From positions 296,337 through 360,336 of the forward strand of contig NZ_JABWDU010000006.1 in NCBI RefSeq assembly GCF_013371465.1: a DNA stretch of 64,000 nucleotides, read 5' to 3'. The stretch's first letter is position 1; each line of letters starts with the position of its first letter. Origin of the DNA: Ensifer oleiphilus. GTDB taxonomy: Bacteria > Pseudomonadota > Alphaproteobacteria > Rhizobiales > Rhizobiaceae. The notes beneath the pieces are model-generated. The model saw only the letters and a program-made list of their open reading frames with translations, did no database searches and was not told the origin of the DNA. The translations under genes were made by a program, and so were the position numbers. Of the stretch, positions 30,596 through 39,275 are shown in pieces.

Positions 30596-30701
30596 TAAAA
30601 ACGCGTCGCGATCTTTCAGATAAGCTTGGCGCGCTTTAAGGTCTTGTTTTCACGCATGTCGCTATCGCAAAACCGCTGCACACTTTTGCGCGACATGCTT
30701 T
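30596..30701 (+). repeat. RIME-like rhizobial intergenic repeat, copy A
   Basis: About 105 bases that recur in inverted orientation at 48863-48966 with roughly 90 percent identity by eye. It contains nested inverted repeats (GCATGTCG / CGACATGC arms and a TTTTGCG / GCGCAAA pair). Size, palindromes and intergenic place fit the Rhizobium-specific intergenic mosaic elements (RIME). This copy sits between the divergent hmgA and marR promoters. Confidence 0.75.
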
Positions 30702-30702
30702 A

Positions 30703-30737
30703 ATAGTTGCAATCGTAACTATCGATTTTGTAACTAT
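30703..30737 (+). promoter_or_regulatory. Candidate MarR operator upstream of marR/hmgA
   Basis: An inverted repeat ATAGTT, eight bases, AACTAT (30703-30722) is followed by a second GTAACTATC at 30730-30738, giving GTAACTATC twice at a 15-base step. The cluster lies directly before the marR start and downstream of the RIME copy, a good place for an autoregulatory site that could also control hmgA. Confidence 0.5.
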
Positions 30738-30751
30738 CAAGGATGTCACGG

Positions 30752-31219
30752 ATGGCGGTCGACGGCTTCGAGCTGAATGCATTCCTGCCCTACAGACTGA
30801 ACCGCGCCGCCGAGTTCGTCGCCGTGCGCTTCGCCGCCGAATACAAGGCGCGCTACCAGTTGACGCGTCCGGAGTGGCGCACGCTGGCGGCGCTTGGAAG
30901 CTCCACCCACGCGATGACGGCAACGGATGTCGGCACCCATTCGGCCATGCACAAGACCAAGGTCAGCCGCGCCGTCTCTGGCCTTGAGGAGCGGCGCTGG
31001 CTGAAGCGCAGCGAGGACCAGGACGACCGCCGGCTGGAACATCTGGAACTGACGAAGGCGGGCCGCACCGCCTATCGTGAACTGACAAACCTCGCGAGCG
31101 CCTATCAGGCGCAACTCCACGATCTGATCGGTGTCGGAGGCATGAAGGCGCTCAGCGCCGGCCTCGAAGCGATCGAACGTGCGATCGACAAGGCGGAAAA
31201 GCGTCCTTCCCGCACATAA
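30752..31219 (+). CDS. MarR-family transcriptional regulator, likely of homogentisate catabolism
   Basis: A 155-residue winged-helix regulator (start ATG at 30752; the ATG at 30743 is in frame but has no room for a ribosome site). The wHTH region runs from LTRPEWRTLAALG to DQDDRRLEHLELTKAGR, the beta-wing signature of MarR proteins. Divergent orientation from hmgA and the repeated GTAACTATC site before it suggest control of hmgA-MBL-fah-maiA, perhaps with homogentisate as ligand. That is inference from position. Confidence 0.85.
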   Translation: MAVDGFELNAFLPYRLNRAAEFVAVRFAAEYKARYQLTRPEWRTLAALGSSTHAMTATDVGTHSAMHKTKVSRAVSGLEERRWLKRSEDQDDRRLEHLELTKAGRTAYRELTNLASAYQAQLHDLIGVGGMKALSAGLEAIERAIDKAEKRPSRT

Positions 31220-31243
31220 GCTTTATGCCAACCCACGCCGGTA

Positions 31244-31723
31244 TCAACCCTTCATGCGCTCCGGGATCGGCACCCCCTGAAAGCTCTTCAGGGTATCAAG
31301 TACGATCGAAGTCTTAACGTGCTGCACGCTGTCATGCGGCAGTAGCACATCGTTGACGAAGCGCGAGAGCCCGGCAAGGTCTGGCGTCACCACCCGCAGG
31401 TGATAGTCCATCTCCCCGGTCAGCGCGTACGCCTCCAGCACCTCGGGCAAGCTTGCGATCAGCTTGCCGAAACGCTTGGCATTGTCGCGGTTGTGGGTGG
31501 CAAGCGTCACAGAGATCACCACCATCAGGTCGAGCCCGAGCTTCTGCCGGTCGATCTGCGCCTGGTAGCCGGTAATGAACCCCTCCGCCTCCAGGCGTGT
31601 TCGCCGGCGCGAGCATTGGGAGGGCGAAAGGGCGATACGCTCCGATAGCTCGTTGTTGGTGAGATGCCCGTCGCGCTGCAGTTCGCTGAGGATCTTGAGA
31701 TCGAACCCGTCAAGCTGCTCCAT
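31244..31723 (-). CDS. Lrp/AsnC-family regulator, probably of hpd
   Basis: A 159-residue Lrp-type protein. The N-terminal HTH (DGFDLKILSELQRDGHLTNNELSERIALSPSQCSRRRTRLEAEG) is followed by a RAM ligand domain with EVLEAYALTGEMDYHLRVV. It is divergent from hpd across 150 bases, the usual arrangement of an Lrp-type activator of an amino-acid catabolic gene; tyrosine, phenylalanine or hydroxyphenylpyruvate would be natural effectors. Its 3' end faces marR with a 24-base gap. Confidence 0.88.
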   Translation of the reverse strand: MEQLDGFDLKILSELQRDGHLTNNELSERIALSPSQCSRRRTRLEAEGFITGYQAQIDRQKLGLDLMVVISVTLATHNRDNAKRFGKLIASLPEVLEAYALTGEMDYHLRVVTPDLAGLSRFVNDVLLPHDSVQHVKTSIVLDTLKSFQGVPIPERMKG

Positions 31724-31873
31724 TCATGCATCCTTATACAGCATTTCGCACGTTTCGTGCGGCATCCTGCCCAAAACACGCAAGAATACAAGCATCATGC
31801 ATCGGATTTGCGTCATACTCCAGCGAAGTTTGGAGGCCAGAGAGATCTGGAGAGCTTGAAGAGGAGACTTCCG
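31724..31873. promoter_or_regulatory. Divergent lrp-hpd promoter region
   Basis: The 150 bases between the start codons hold a small inverted repeat GCACG-TTT-CGTGC at 31747-31759 region and the near-palindromic CATCATGCATC further right. These are candidate Lrp contact sites. A GAGGAGA ribosome site precedes the hpd ATG. Confidence 0.45.
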
Positions 31874-32986
31874 ATGGGCCCGTTCCCACATGACGCCCCG
31901 CCCGCAACGATCACGGCAGAAAACCCGGCCGGCACGGATGGCTTCGAATTCGTCGAATTCGCCCACCCGGAACCGGAGAAGCTCGCCGAGCTCTTCGCCC
32001 GCATGGGCTACAGCCCTGTCGCGAGGCATAGAACCAAGAACATCACCGTCTGGCGACAGGGCGACATCAACTACATTCTGAATGCGGAGCCGGGCTCGCA
32101 TGCCATGCGCTTCGTCGACGAGCACGGCCCCTGCGCCCCGTCCATGGCCTGGCGCGTGGTCGATGCCAAGCATGCCTTCGACCACGCTGTTTCCAAGGGT
32201 GCCGTCCCCTACGAAGGCACCGACAAGTGTCTCAATGTGCCGGCGATCGTCGGCATCGGCGGATCTCTGCTCTATTTCGTCGAGACCTACGGCGCCAAGG
32301 GTTCGGCCTATGATGCGGAATTCGATTGGACCGGCGAGCGCAATCCGAAGCCGGAAGGCGTCGGCTTCTATTATCTCGACCACCTGACGCACAACGTCTA
32401 TCGCGGCAATATGAACAAGTGGTGGGCCTTCTACCGCGAGCTGTTCAACTTCGCCCAGATCCATTTCTTCGACATCGACGGCCGCATCACCGGCCTCGTC
32501 AGCCGCGCGATCACCTCGCCCTGCGGCAAGATTCGTATCCCGCTGAACGAGTCCAAGGACGATACCAGCCAGATCGAGGAATATCTGCGCAAGTACAAAG
32601 GCGAAGGCATCCAGCACATCGCCGTTGGCACAGACGGCATCTACGACGCCACCGACAAACTGGCGGCCAATGACCTGAAGTTCATGCCCGGCCCGCCGGA
32701 AACCTACTACGCCATGTCACACGACCGGGTGCATGGCCATGACGAACCGATCGAGCGGATGAAGAAGCACGGCATCCTGATCGACGGAGAAGGCGTGGTG
32801 AACGGTGGCATGACGAAGATCCTGCTGCAGATCTTCTCCAAAACGGTCATCGGACCGATCTTCTTCGAGTTCATCCAGCGCAAGGGTGATGAAGGGTTCG
32901 GCGAGGGCAATTTCCGCGCCCTGTTCGAATCGATCGAAGCAGACCAGATCCGTCGTGGCGAACTTGGGCCGCAAGCGGCCGAGTAA
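31874..32986 (+). CDS. hpd: 4-hydroxyphenylpyruvate dioxygenase
   Basis: A 370-residue non-haem iron dioxygenase of the vicinal-oxygen-chelate fold that converts 4-hydroxyphenylpyruvate to homogentisate, feeding hmgA. Motifs seen: FYYLDHLTHNVYRGNM with an iron-ligand His, GEGIQHIAVGTDGIYD with the second His, and IFFEFIQRKGDEGFGEGNFRALFESIE, which includes the C-terminal Glu ligand and the closing helix. A Shine-Dalgarno GAGGAGA fixes the ATG at 31874. A rho-independent terminator follows. Confidence 0.95.
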   Translation: MGPFPHDAPPATITAENPAGTDGFEFVEFAHPEPEKLAELFARMGYSPVARHRTKNITVWRQGDINYILNAEPGSHAMRFVDEHGPCAPSMAWRVVDAKHAFDHAVSKGAVPYEGTDKCLNVPAIVGIGGSLLYFVETYGAKGSAYDAEFDWTGERNPKPEGVGFYYLDHLTHNVYRGNMNKWWAFYRELFNFAQIHFFDIDGRITGLVSRAITSPCGKIRIPLNESKDDTSQIEEYLRKYKGEGIQHIAVGTDGIYDATDKLAANDLKFMPGPPETYYAMSHDRVHGHDEPIERMKKHGILIDGEGVVNGGMTKILLQIFSKTVIGPIFFEFIQRKGDEGFGEGNFRALFESIEADQIRRGELGPQAAE

Positions 32987-33040
32987 CAAAGGGCAGCGCC
33001 TCCGTTCTCTGGCAGTGGCGCATTTCTGACTTTCATAAAA

Positions 33041-33069
33041 GCCTCTCGCCGCTGGCGAGGGGCTTTTTT
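33041..33069 (+). terminator. Rho-independent terminator of hpd
   Basis: A ten-base stem GCCTCTCGCC / GGCGAGGGGC with loop GCT is followed directly by six T residues. It lies 54 bases after the hpd stop and is a textbook intrinsic terminator. Confidence 0.9.
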
Positions 33070-33096
33070 GGGTTCAGGCACTGTCACGCCCCGCAA

Positions 33097-34065
33097 TCAG
33101 TTCGTTGCGTCGTCGACCACACGCCAATTCGGCCGGCCGAGGTTGTGCGGCCATTCATGCACGTCCCGATCGTTGAAATAGACGACCTCGACCAGATTGG
33201 GGAAGGCCGGATCGGGCTGCGTCGCCGTATCGATCCATGGCTGCATATAGGGCTTGCCACCCTCCCATCCGAGTTCGGCAACCCAGATCGGCTTGTTGTA
33301 TTTGGCGACGAGATCGTAGCCGGGTTTCAGAGCTTGCTTGAAGGTCTGCGGCCCGCCATGCTCGATCGCGTCGTACGGTTCGAGACCGAACACCGAAAGT
33401 CCGACGAGATCGACATAGTCGTCACCGGGATAATATTCACCGAGGTTCGGCAAACCCTTCGGCGACCACATCAGCTGCGCGTTCGGGACGCGCTTGCGCA
33501 CGATATCCATCGCGTGCCGGTAGGCCTTGACGTAGTCCTGCGGCACCCATCCGGCCCAGGAGAACCGTCCGGATGTGTCTTCCATCTCCTGCCCCCAGCG
33601 CACGATAACAGGGCTCTTCAACTCTGCCAGCATGGCGGCGATCGCTTCCATGTTGGCATCGTAGTCGCCCGCGAGCGTGCGGTCGCGCAGCTGCGTGGGT
33701 GTCAGCTTCCAGTCGAGCGACCAGGACCACGGCTCGATGGTGACGAGCAGCTTGCGCTTGCGCTGAAGCGCGTAGGCGTCAGCCATGCGCAGCGATTCCA
33801 GATCCACGTCCTCCCACGGCAGGAACAGATGCTCCGTCGATACATCGGCCTGGTCGCCGAAATCGCCGTGCGGATCGTAGGCGCCGAACCGCGTTCCGCC
33901 GGGGTGAATGACGGGGCGTTTGTCGGCCGTTGTCTGCGCCTGACCTGCACGGCCATTGGCGGCAATATCGGCCTTCTCCTGTGCCAACGCGGATACGAGA
34001 CCTGCGCCGGACCCCAGATGAAGGGCGAGCGCCGTGCAGAGGGCGAATGCCAATTTGCGTTTCAT
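33097..34065 (-). CDS. apsE: Secreted GH26-like endoglycanase of the aps operon
   Basis: A 322-residue exported protein: residues 1-29 form a signal peptide (MKRKLAFALCTALALHL...ALA). The rest resembles a glycoside hydrolase of the (beta/alpha)8 GH26-like type, with a probable acid/base Glu160 in VRWGQEMED and a probable nucleophile Glu264 in IWVAELGWEGG. It probably cuts or trims the polysaccharide made by the synthase encoded upstream. It begins one base after the apsH1 stop and has an AGGAGG site. It matches the place of ApsE in the S. meliloti uxs1-uxe-apsS-apsH1-apsE operon as I recall it; the symbol rests on that synteny. Confidence 0.75.
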   Translation of the reverse strand: MKRKLAFALCTALALHLGSGAGLVSALAQEKADIAANGRAGQAQTTADKRPVIHPGGTRFGAYDPHGDFGDQADVSTEHLFLPWEDVDLESLRMADAYALQRKRKLLVTIEPWSWSLDWKLTPTQLRDRTLAGDYDANMEAIAAMLAELKSPVIVRWGQEMEDTSGRFSWAGWVPQDYVKAYRHAMDIVRKRVPNAQLMWSPKGLPNLGEYYPGDDYVDLVGLSVFGLEPYDAIEHGGPQTFKQALKPGYDLVAKYNKPIWVAELGWEGGKPYMQPWIDTATQPDPAFPNLVEVVYFNDRDVHEWPHNLGRPNWRVVDDATN

Positions 34066-34066
34066 G

Positions 34067-34603
34067 TCATCCTCCTGTGGGGTTGCGACCGCTCTTCTTG
34101 ACCAGGAATTGGTCCTTCAGGCGCAACGCCTTTTCCGTGATTGCGTCGGAAGCGACGAGCTTCCTGTATTCGTCGCCGGGCTTCGGCTTGGCATGCTTGA
34201 AGACGTACCACTCACCATTCGGCACGCGCCTTTGGTAGATCGTGTCGCCGATCTTGCTGTGCCCGAAGCAGGTGCGCGCCGGACCGGACCCGTCGGCTGC
34301 CGTCCACCTTGCCTGCATGCACATCATGCCGAGGTCGCTGACATACCAGCTGCCTTCGGCAAACGAGCGTTTGCCCTTATCGTCGACGAAGGCGACGAGC
34401 TTCCTGTCATGCGCGGTAAAGCGAGCGCCCCCCGTCGGCCATTGCCAGGTCTTGTTCCGGTAGAGGGAATAGACCTCGTAGGCGCTGAGCGGGATCGGCT
34501 TGATTTCCATCTTCGCCCTGGCCGGTTGCGCGCCCGTATAGGCCGCAAAGGCTGCGAGAGGCAGCAGAAGCGGCAGAAGAAATACATTCATGGACCGTTT
34601 CAT
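34067..34603 (-). CDS. apsH1: DUF995-like exported protein of the aps operon
   Basis: A 178-residue protein with an N-terminal signal peptide (MKRSMNVFLLPLLLPLAAFAAYTGAQPARA). The mature part contains YRNKTWQWPTGGARFT, CMQARWTAADG, TCFGHSKIGDTIYQ and NGEWYVFKHAKP, segments I associate with the alphaproteobacterial DUF995 family. Function is unknown; two or three conserved Cys and many Trp suggest a small periplasmic beta protein, perhaps a carbohydrate-binding helper. GAGGAG precedes the ATG at 34603. It sits between apsS and apsE. Confidence 0.7.
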   Translation of the reverse strand: MKRSMNVFLLPLLLPLAAFAAYTGAQPARAKMEIKPIPLSAYEVYSLYRNKTWQWPTGGARFTAHDRKLVAFVDDKGKRSFAEGSWYVSDLGMMCMQARWTAADGSGPARTCFGHSKIGDTIYQRRVPNGEWYVFKHAKPKPGDEYRKLVASDAITEKALRLKDQFLVKKSGRNPTGG

Positions 34604-34662
34604 TACTTTTTCTCCTCGCTTGAGGGCCGTTTGCGGTGCGAGAGGCCCGAGGCAGGCTGCAT

Positions 34663-36621
34663 TTACAGCGATGCCTGAAGCCGCCCCACCTTGCTGGTAA
34701 CCCTCGTCTCCGTCACCTCCGGCACGCCGGAGCCTTTCCTCAGCCCGTCTGTTGTGGCTGGCGAAAACCCTTTCCATTTCAAACGAAACCGCACGACCCT
34801 GAGGTCCGACCCGCCCTGCCCGGCACCGGCGACGGAAAACTTCGCTTCGGTCAGCCCGACGAAGCCGAGCCCCTGTGACAGGGCTTCGGTAGCCTCCGCC
34901 CCATGGCGAACGGCCGACTGCCCCGACAGCACCGAGATGATCACCAGGCAGCCGCCGGTCAGTGCCGTCATCGCTGTGCGTGGGACGAGCGCAAGCCGGT
35001 TTTCACGCGCGTGTTGGATATGGATGGTGGCCGCCAGTCCGGCATAAACAAGGGCATTGATGCCCGTAAAGACGTAGAAGCCGCGTGCCGTTCCGGCATC
35101 GCTGACGAGCCAGAGCGCAAGGGCAGAGCCGAGCGAAAGCAGGAGGTAGGGCATCATCACGCGCAACGGCAAAGGTGCTGCCGGCCCGGTGCCCTTGGGC
35201 GTGATACGGAAGTCGACGAACGAGCCGCTGATGTGATCACGCACGGCCGCCACGCAGCCAAGCAGCGACCATGGCCAGCGGGCGAAGAGAAAGAGCATGC
35301 CCTCCCAACTGAGCACCCGCGCATCAAAAGGACGGAACGTGCCCGTGGACCGCCAGAAATAGGCGAGGCCGACCAGAACCAGCGACAGGGGCGCAAAATG
35401 CAGCACGAAGTCGGGATAGGTGGCGGCAACGAAGCTGCGCCCCGTGACCAGCGCGATGATCGGCAGGAGGAACATCAGCGCCATGAACAGGGAAAACAGC
35501 GGATACCAGAGCTGCGAAAAGACGAACTGGAACTTCAGCCGCAGCGGCAGTTTCGGCACGTAGATCGGCGAATATTTGAGCAGGATCGTCACCAGACTGC
35601 GCGACCACTGGAACTCCTGGATGACGAGATCCGCAAACGTTGCCGGACCGTCGCCGTGCGCGATCGCGTGAAGTGCGTGCACGCCCTTCCAGCCGCCGGC
35701 ATTCATCAACAGCGTGGTCGAATGGTCTTCGGCAAGCTCGGGCCCCAGACCGCCGACTTCTCTCAGCGCCCTGGTGCGCACGGCGTAATGCGAGCCGATG
35801 CAAAGCGGCGCCCAGCCGTTGTTGTAGCCGGCTTGCAGCGAGCCGTGCAGGCTCGCCTCGGCGTGAAGGCGGCCACGCGCAGACCAACTGCGCTTCGCAT
35901 TGGCATCGCAGATGCTCGGCGCCGAGACGTAACCGACCTTCGGATCGCTGAACGGCCGCAGAACCTCGACGAGATAGGTCGGTTCGGGCACGTGATCGGC
36001 ATCGAACTGGGCGACGAAATCGTAGCGGTCGTAGCCGTAGTGATCATAGAAGTAGGCGAGGTTTCCCTCCTTGCAGCGGGTGCGCCGCGGCCAGGTGGCA
36101 CGGTGATAGGCAGCCACACCCCTGCGCGTCGAAATGAACACGCCCTGCCGCGCGCACCATTCGACCGTCTCGAGCGACGGATCTTCATCCGCCAGCCACA
36201 CATCGTAGTCGCAGCCGATCTGGTCGAGCATCGCCAGCAGCGTCTTGCGAACGACGGCGAAAGGCTCCGACGGCGCCTTGGTCACCACCATCGCGATACG
36301 ACCCTGCGGAACGGCCCGGCCGCTCTTCTCTGCCACCTTGGCGCCTGCGAAAATGAAGATGAAATAGGCGGGCAGCAACGTGATCCAGCCGACCACGATC
36401 GTAATCATGACGTAGGATGGCCAATGGGTGACATGGGTAGGATCGAGCCACCAGGCCCAGAAGTACAGGAACGCAGCACCCCAGGCTGCGATGCCGAAAG
36501 CGTTCGCAATCCGCATGCGTTTGGAAAAGAGCGCGACGAGCGGCACCGGAGCATCCCCTGCTGGCGCACCTGTCGACGCGTCGGCCCCTGCAAATTCGGC
36601 CGATGAGAACCTGTGCGTCAT
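34663..36621 (-). CDS. apsS: Processive family 2 glycosyltransferase, polysaccharide synthase
   Basis: A 652-residue membrane-bound GT2 enzyme like cellulose/hyaluronan synthases. Two N-terminal helices (about 39-58 and 70-92) precede the cytoplasmic GT-A domain with FDADHVPEPTY (DxD-type), LAEDHST (the catalytic Asp region) and QEFQWSRS in place of QxxRW; five to six more helices follow. It should polymerise and export a glycan from UDP-sugars supplied by uxs1 and uxe. No PilZ domain is present; any c-di-GMP control would act elsewhere. The start overlaps the uxe stop (ATGA). Assignment as ApsS follows operon synteny with S. meliloti. Confidence 0.82.
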   Translation of the reverse strand: MTHRFSSAEFAGADASTGAPAGDAPVPLVALFSKRMRIANAFGIAAWGAAFLYFWAWWLDPTHVTHWPSYVMITIVVGWITLLPAYFIFIFAGAKVAEKSGRAVPQGRIAMVVTKAPSEPFAVVRKTLLAMLDQIGCDYDVWLADEDPSLETVEWCARQGVFISTRRGVAAYHRATWPRRTRCKEGNLAYFYDHYGYDRYDFVAQFDADHVPEPTYLVEVLRPFSDPKVGYVSAPSICDANAKRSWSARGRLHAEASLHGSLQAGYNNGWAPLCIGSHYAVRTRALREVGGLGPELAEDHSTTLLMNAGGWKGVHALHAIAHGDGPATFADLVIQEFQWSRSLVTILLKYSPIYVPKLPLRLKFQFVFSQLWYPLFSLFMALMFLLPIIALVTGRSFVAATYPDFVLHFAPLSLVLVGLAYFWRSTGTFRPFDARVLSWEGMLFLFARWPWSLLGCVAAVRDHISGSFVDFRITPKGTGPAAPLPLRVMMPYLLLSLGSALALWLVSDAGTARGFYVFTGINALVYAGLAATIHIQHARENRLALVPRTAMTALTGGCLVIISVLSGQSAVRHGAEATEALSQGLGFVGLTEAKFSVAGAGQGGSDLRVVRFRLKWKGFSPATTDGLRKGSGVPEVTETRVTSKVGRLQASL

Positions 36622-37601
36622 GACCGCACCTCCAGCCCGAAGCCGGGGGCTGCCGTTTTGATGATGGTTTCGATATCGGACAGCTGCGGCCGGAAGCCGA
36701 GCGTCCGGCGTGCCCAGGTGGTGTCGGCATATAGTACCGGCGGATCGCCGGCCCGACGCGGCAGAAGCTGGACGGGGACCCGCCTGCGGGTAACCTGGTG
36801 AATGGCGTCGATGACCTGCCGGACGGATGTGCCGCGGCCCGAACCGAGGTTGGCCTTGAGCGGATCGCCGCCGTCGCGCAGATAATCGACGGCAGCAACA
36901 TGCGCCTCTGCCAGGTCCACGACGTGAATGTAGTCGCGGATGCAGGTGCCGTCCGGCGTCGCATAGTCGTCGCCGAAGACGTCGAGCCGATCGACACGGC
37001 CGGCCGCGGCCAGCAATGCCCGCGGGATCAGGTGGGTCTCCGGGTCATGCCGCTCGGTCAGCTGCCCTTCAGGGTCGGCGCCTGCAGCATTGAAATAACG
37101 CAGGGCGACGGACCGGAACCCGTAGGCCCGGGCATAATCGCCAAGCATCAGCTCGATCATCAGTTTTGTGCGGCCGTAAGGATTGACCGGCAGCTGGACG
37201 GTGTCCTCGGTGATCGGCAAACGCGGCGGCACGCCATAAGTGGCGCAGGTGCTGGAAAAGACGATACGGTTCAGCCCCGCCTGACGGCAGGCCTCCAGCA
37301 AGGAAACGCTGCCGGCGACATTGTTGCGGTAGTACTTTCCGGGATCCTCGACCGATTCTCCGACATAGGCGGAGGCGGCAAAATGGATCAGACACTCGGG
37401 CCTGAAGGTCTGGATCGCCTCGACGATCCGTCCCGTGTCCTCAAGCCCTCCCTCGACCAACGGTCCCCAGCGAACGTTGGTGCGATGCCCCGTCGACAGG
37501 TTGTCGAAGACAACAGGCAGGATGCCGGCCGCAGCGAGACGTTTGCAGGTATGGCTGCCTATGAAGCCGGCTCCGCCGGTGACAAGAACGACGCGCGACA
37601 T
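36618..37601 (-). CDS. uxe: UDP-sugar 4-epimerase (UDP-xylose/UDP-glucose 4-epimerase)
   Basis: A 327-residue extended short-chain dehydrogenase. NAD-binding TGGAGFIGSH is at residues 8-17, Ser-Ser-Thr at 116-118, and the catalytic pair Tyr142 and Lys146 lie in PYGRTK. By sequence alone it is a GalE-type epimerase. Next to a UDP-glucuronate decarboxylase it is expected to turn UDP-xylose into UDP-arabinose, as the bifunctional Uxe of S. meliloti does. It starts one base after the uxs1 stop; the long upstream extension in frame runs over uxs1 and is spurious. Confidence 0.82.
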   Translation of the reverse strand: MSRVVLVTGGAGFIGSHTCKRLAAAGILPVVFDNLSTGHRTNVRWGPLVEGGLEDTGRIVEAIQTFRPECLIHFAASAYVGESVEDPGKYYRNNVAGSVSLLEACRQAGLNRIVFSSTCATYGVPPRLPITEDTVQLPVNPYGRTKLMIELMLGDYARAYGFRSVALRYFNAAGADPEGQLTERHDPETHLIPRALLAAAGRVDRLDVFGDDYATPDGTCIRDYIHVVDLAEAHVAAVDYLRDGGDPLKANLGSGRGTSVRQVIDAIHQVTRRRVPVQLLPRRAGDPPVLYADTTWARRTLGFRPQLSDIETIIKTAAPGFGLEVRS

Positions 37602-37602
37602 C

Positions 37603-38643
37603 TCATACCGCCTCTCCCGCCACGGCGAGATCTGGCGTGCCCAGGCGGCTATCAAAATAGGCAATGGCGCGATGAAGCCCTTCGCGAAGCGCGACCTTCG
37701 GTTCCCAGCCGAGCTCCGCCATGGCCTGGGAAATATCCGGTCGGCGTTGACGCGGATCATCGACGGCCGCTGCGCGATGAACGATGCGCGAGCGCGAGCC
37801 GGTCATCGAGCGGACCATCTCGGCAAGCTCGAGAACCGTGAACTCGCCCGGGTTTCCGAGGTTGATCGGACCGATGCAATTGTCGTCCGAGATCGACAAC
37901 CGGATGAAGCCCTCGATGAGATCGTCGACATAACAGAAGGAGCGTGTCTGCTGGCCGTCGCCATAGATCGTCAGATCCTGGCCGAGCAGCGCCTGGACCA
38001 CGAAATTCGAGATCACACGCCCATCGTCGGGGCGCATGCGCGGCCCATAGGTGTTGAAGATCCGCGCAACCTTCGTCTTCACCCCATAGGTGCGGTGATA
38101 GTCGAAGAACAGGGTTTCCGCCGATCGCTTGCCCTCATCGTAGCAGGCCCGCGGCCCGATGGGGTTGACGTTGCCGAAGTAGCTTTCGCGCTGCGGGCTG
38201 TGCAGCGGATCGCCGTAGACCTCCGATGTTGAGGACTGCACGACCGTGGCTCCGGTGGCCCGAGCATTCTCCAGAACGTTCATGGCGCCGAGCACGTTGG
38301 TCATCAATGTTCCCACCGGGTCGGCCTGATAGTCCGGCGGCGACGCTGGAGAGGCGAAGTTGAAGATGACGTCGACATCGAAAAGGAACGGCTTGCGAAC
38401 GTCGTGTTCCACAATGTGGAAGCGGCTTATCTCGCTGAGGTGGGAAAGGTTCTCCCGACGCCCGGTCGAGAAATTGTCGAGGCAGACGACGCTGTGCCCC
38501 AGAGAAAGAAGTCTTTCACAAAGATGTGACCCGAGAAATCCGCCGCCTCCGGTCACCAGTATTCGTTTGGGTATGCCTGCAACTTTTTTGAGAAAATCCT
38601 GTCTGTCGACGACCGACAGCTCACCGCGACCGACCTTACGCAT
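37603..38643 (-). CDS. uxs1: UDP-glucuronate decarboxylase (UDP-xylose synthase)
   Basis: A 346-residue short-chain dehydrogenase. [16 protein letters not shown] at 31-46 binds NAD; Tyr168 and Lys172 in ACYDEGKR are the catalytic pair; [26 protein letters not shown] is typical of UXS enzymes. It should convert UDP-glucuronate to UDP-xylose. A GGAGG seven bases before ATG 38643 fixes the start; the GTG at 38667 upstream lies before that site and is rejected. First gene of the polysaccharide operon, downstream of a 630-base AT-rich region. Confidence 0.88.
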   Translation of the reverse strand: MRKVGRGELSVVDRQDFLKKVAGIPKRILVTGGGGFLGSHLCERLLSLGHSVVCLDNFSTGRRENLSHLSEISRFHIVEHDVRKPFLFDVDVIFNFASPASPPDYQADPVGTLMTNVLGAMNVLENARATGATVVQSSTSEVYGDPLHSPQRESYFGNVNPIGPRACYDEGKRSAETLFFDYHRTYGVKTKVARIFNTYGPRMRPDDGRVISNFVVQALLGQDLTIYGDGQQTRSFCYVDDLIEGFIRLSISDDNCIGPINLGNPGEFTVLELAEMVRSMTGSRSRIVHRAAAVDDPRQRRPDISQAMAELGWEPKVALREGLHRAIAYFDSRLGTPDLAVAGEAV

Positions 38644-39275
38644 TACACACCTCCAATTATTATACACACCATTGCATCTGGTGATTGGAGACGAGCCATG
38701 AATGAAAGCTACAATAAGGAATTATTCTTTATCAAGAATTCAAAACACAACCCGACACTATAAATGAAAAAATAGAAGAACCACGAATTCTTCCAGAACA
38801 TTTACCGCATGAGTAAATTAGCAAATAATTAATCAATCGTCAATGCTAATGCAGAATAATAAAAATAATATTCCTGAAATAATCAAGTTATAATAGTATA
38901 CTTGCATCAACATGATACAAATATACGCAAATGCAATCACGGACACAGCCGAGAGTTAAGAAGTATAGTGCATTTCACCAATTCAGGACAAATGTAACCA
39001 CCACCATAGAAAGGCAGTTATTTCCTGGGCCGGCTATCCCGCTTCGGCTCTCTATACGTCCATGCTTTCTCTGTCTGTAGGCGGGACACCGCGGCCGCAG
39101 CACGACGCCCTTGTTAGCGGCCACGACAAAACCTGTCGCGCCCGCGTGGATCGCCACACCAAACATCAAAACGGCCCTAGAGCGTCGGAGCCAAGCACAT
39201 GACCTGGCCCGCCATCGCCCACATTCGCCGAAAGACGAAGAGCGATGGAATCCTCAACTCCGATGCCTTACGGCG
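38644..39275. promoter_or_regulatory. AT-rich upstream region of the uxs1-aps operon
   Basis: About 630 bases with no credible gene. Bases 38690-38990 are strikingly AT-rich (runs such as TAATAAAAATAATATT) against GC-rich surroundings. Such tracts in rhizobial polysaccharide promoters are typical targets of silencers and complex activators (for example MucR/Ros-type proteins); no specific site can be named. In S. meliloti the activator gene cuxR stands next to uxs1, but here no AraC-type gene is present. Confidence 0.6.

Noticed and set aside
38698..38763. 21-residue plus-strand frame in the AT-rich region upstream of uxs1
   Set aside because: Very short, no ribosome site, and AT-rich DNA gives such frames by chance.
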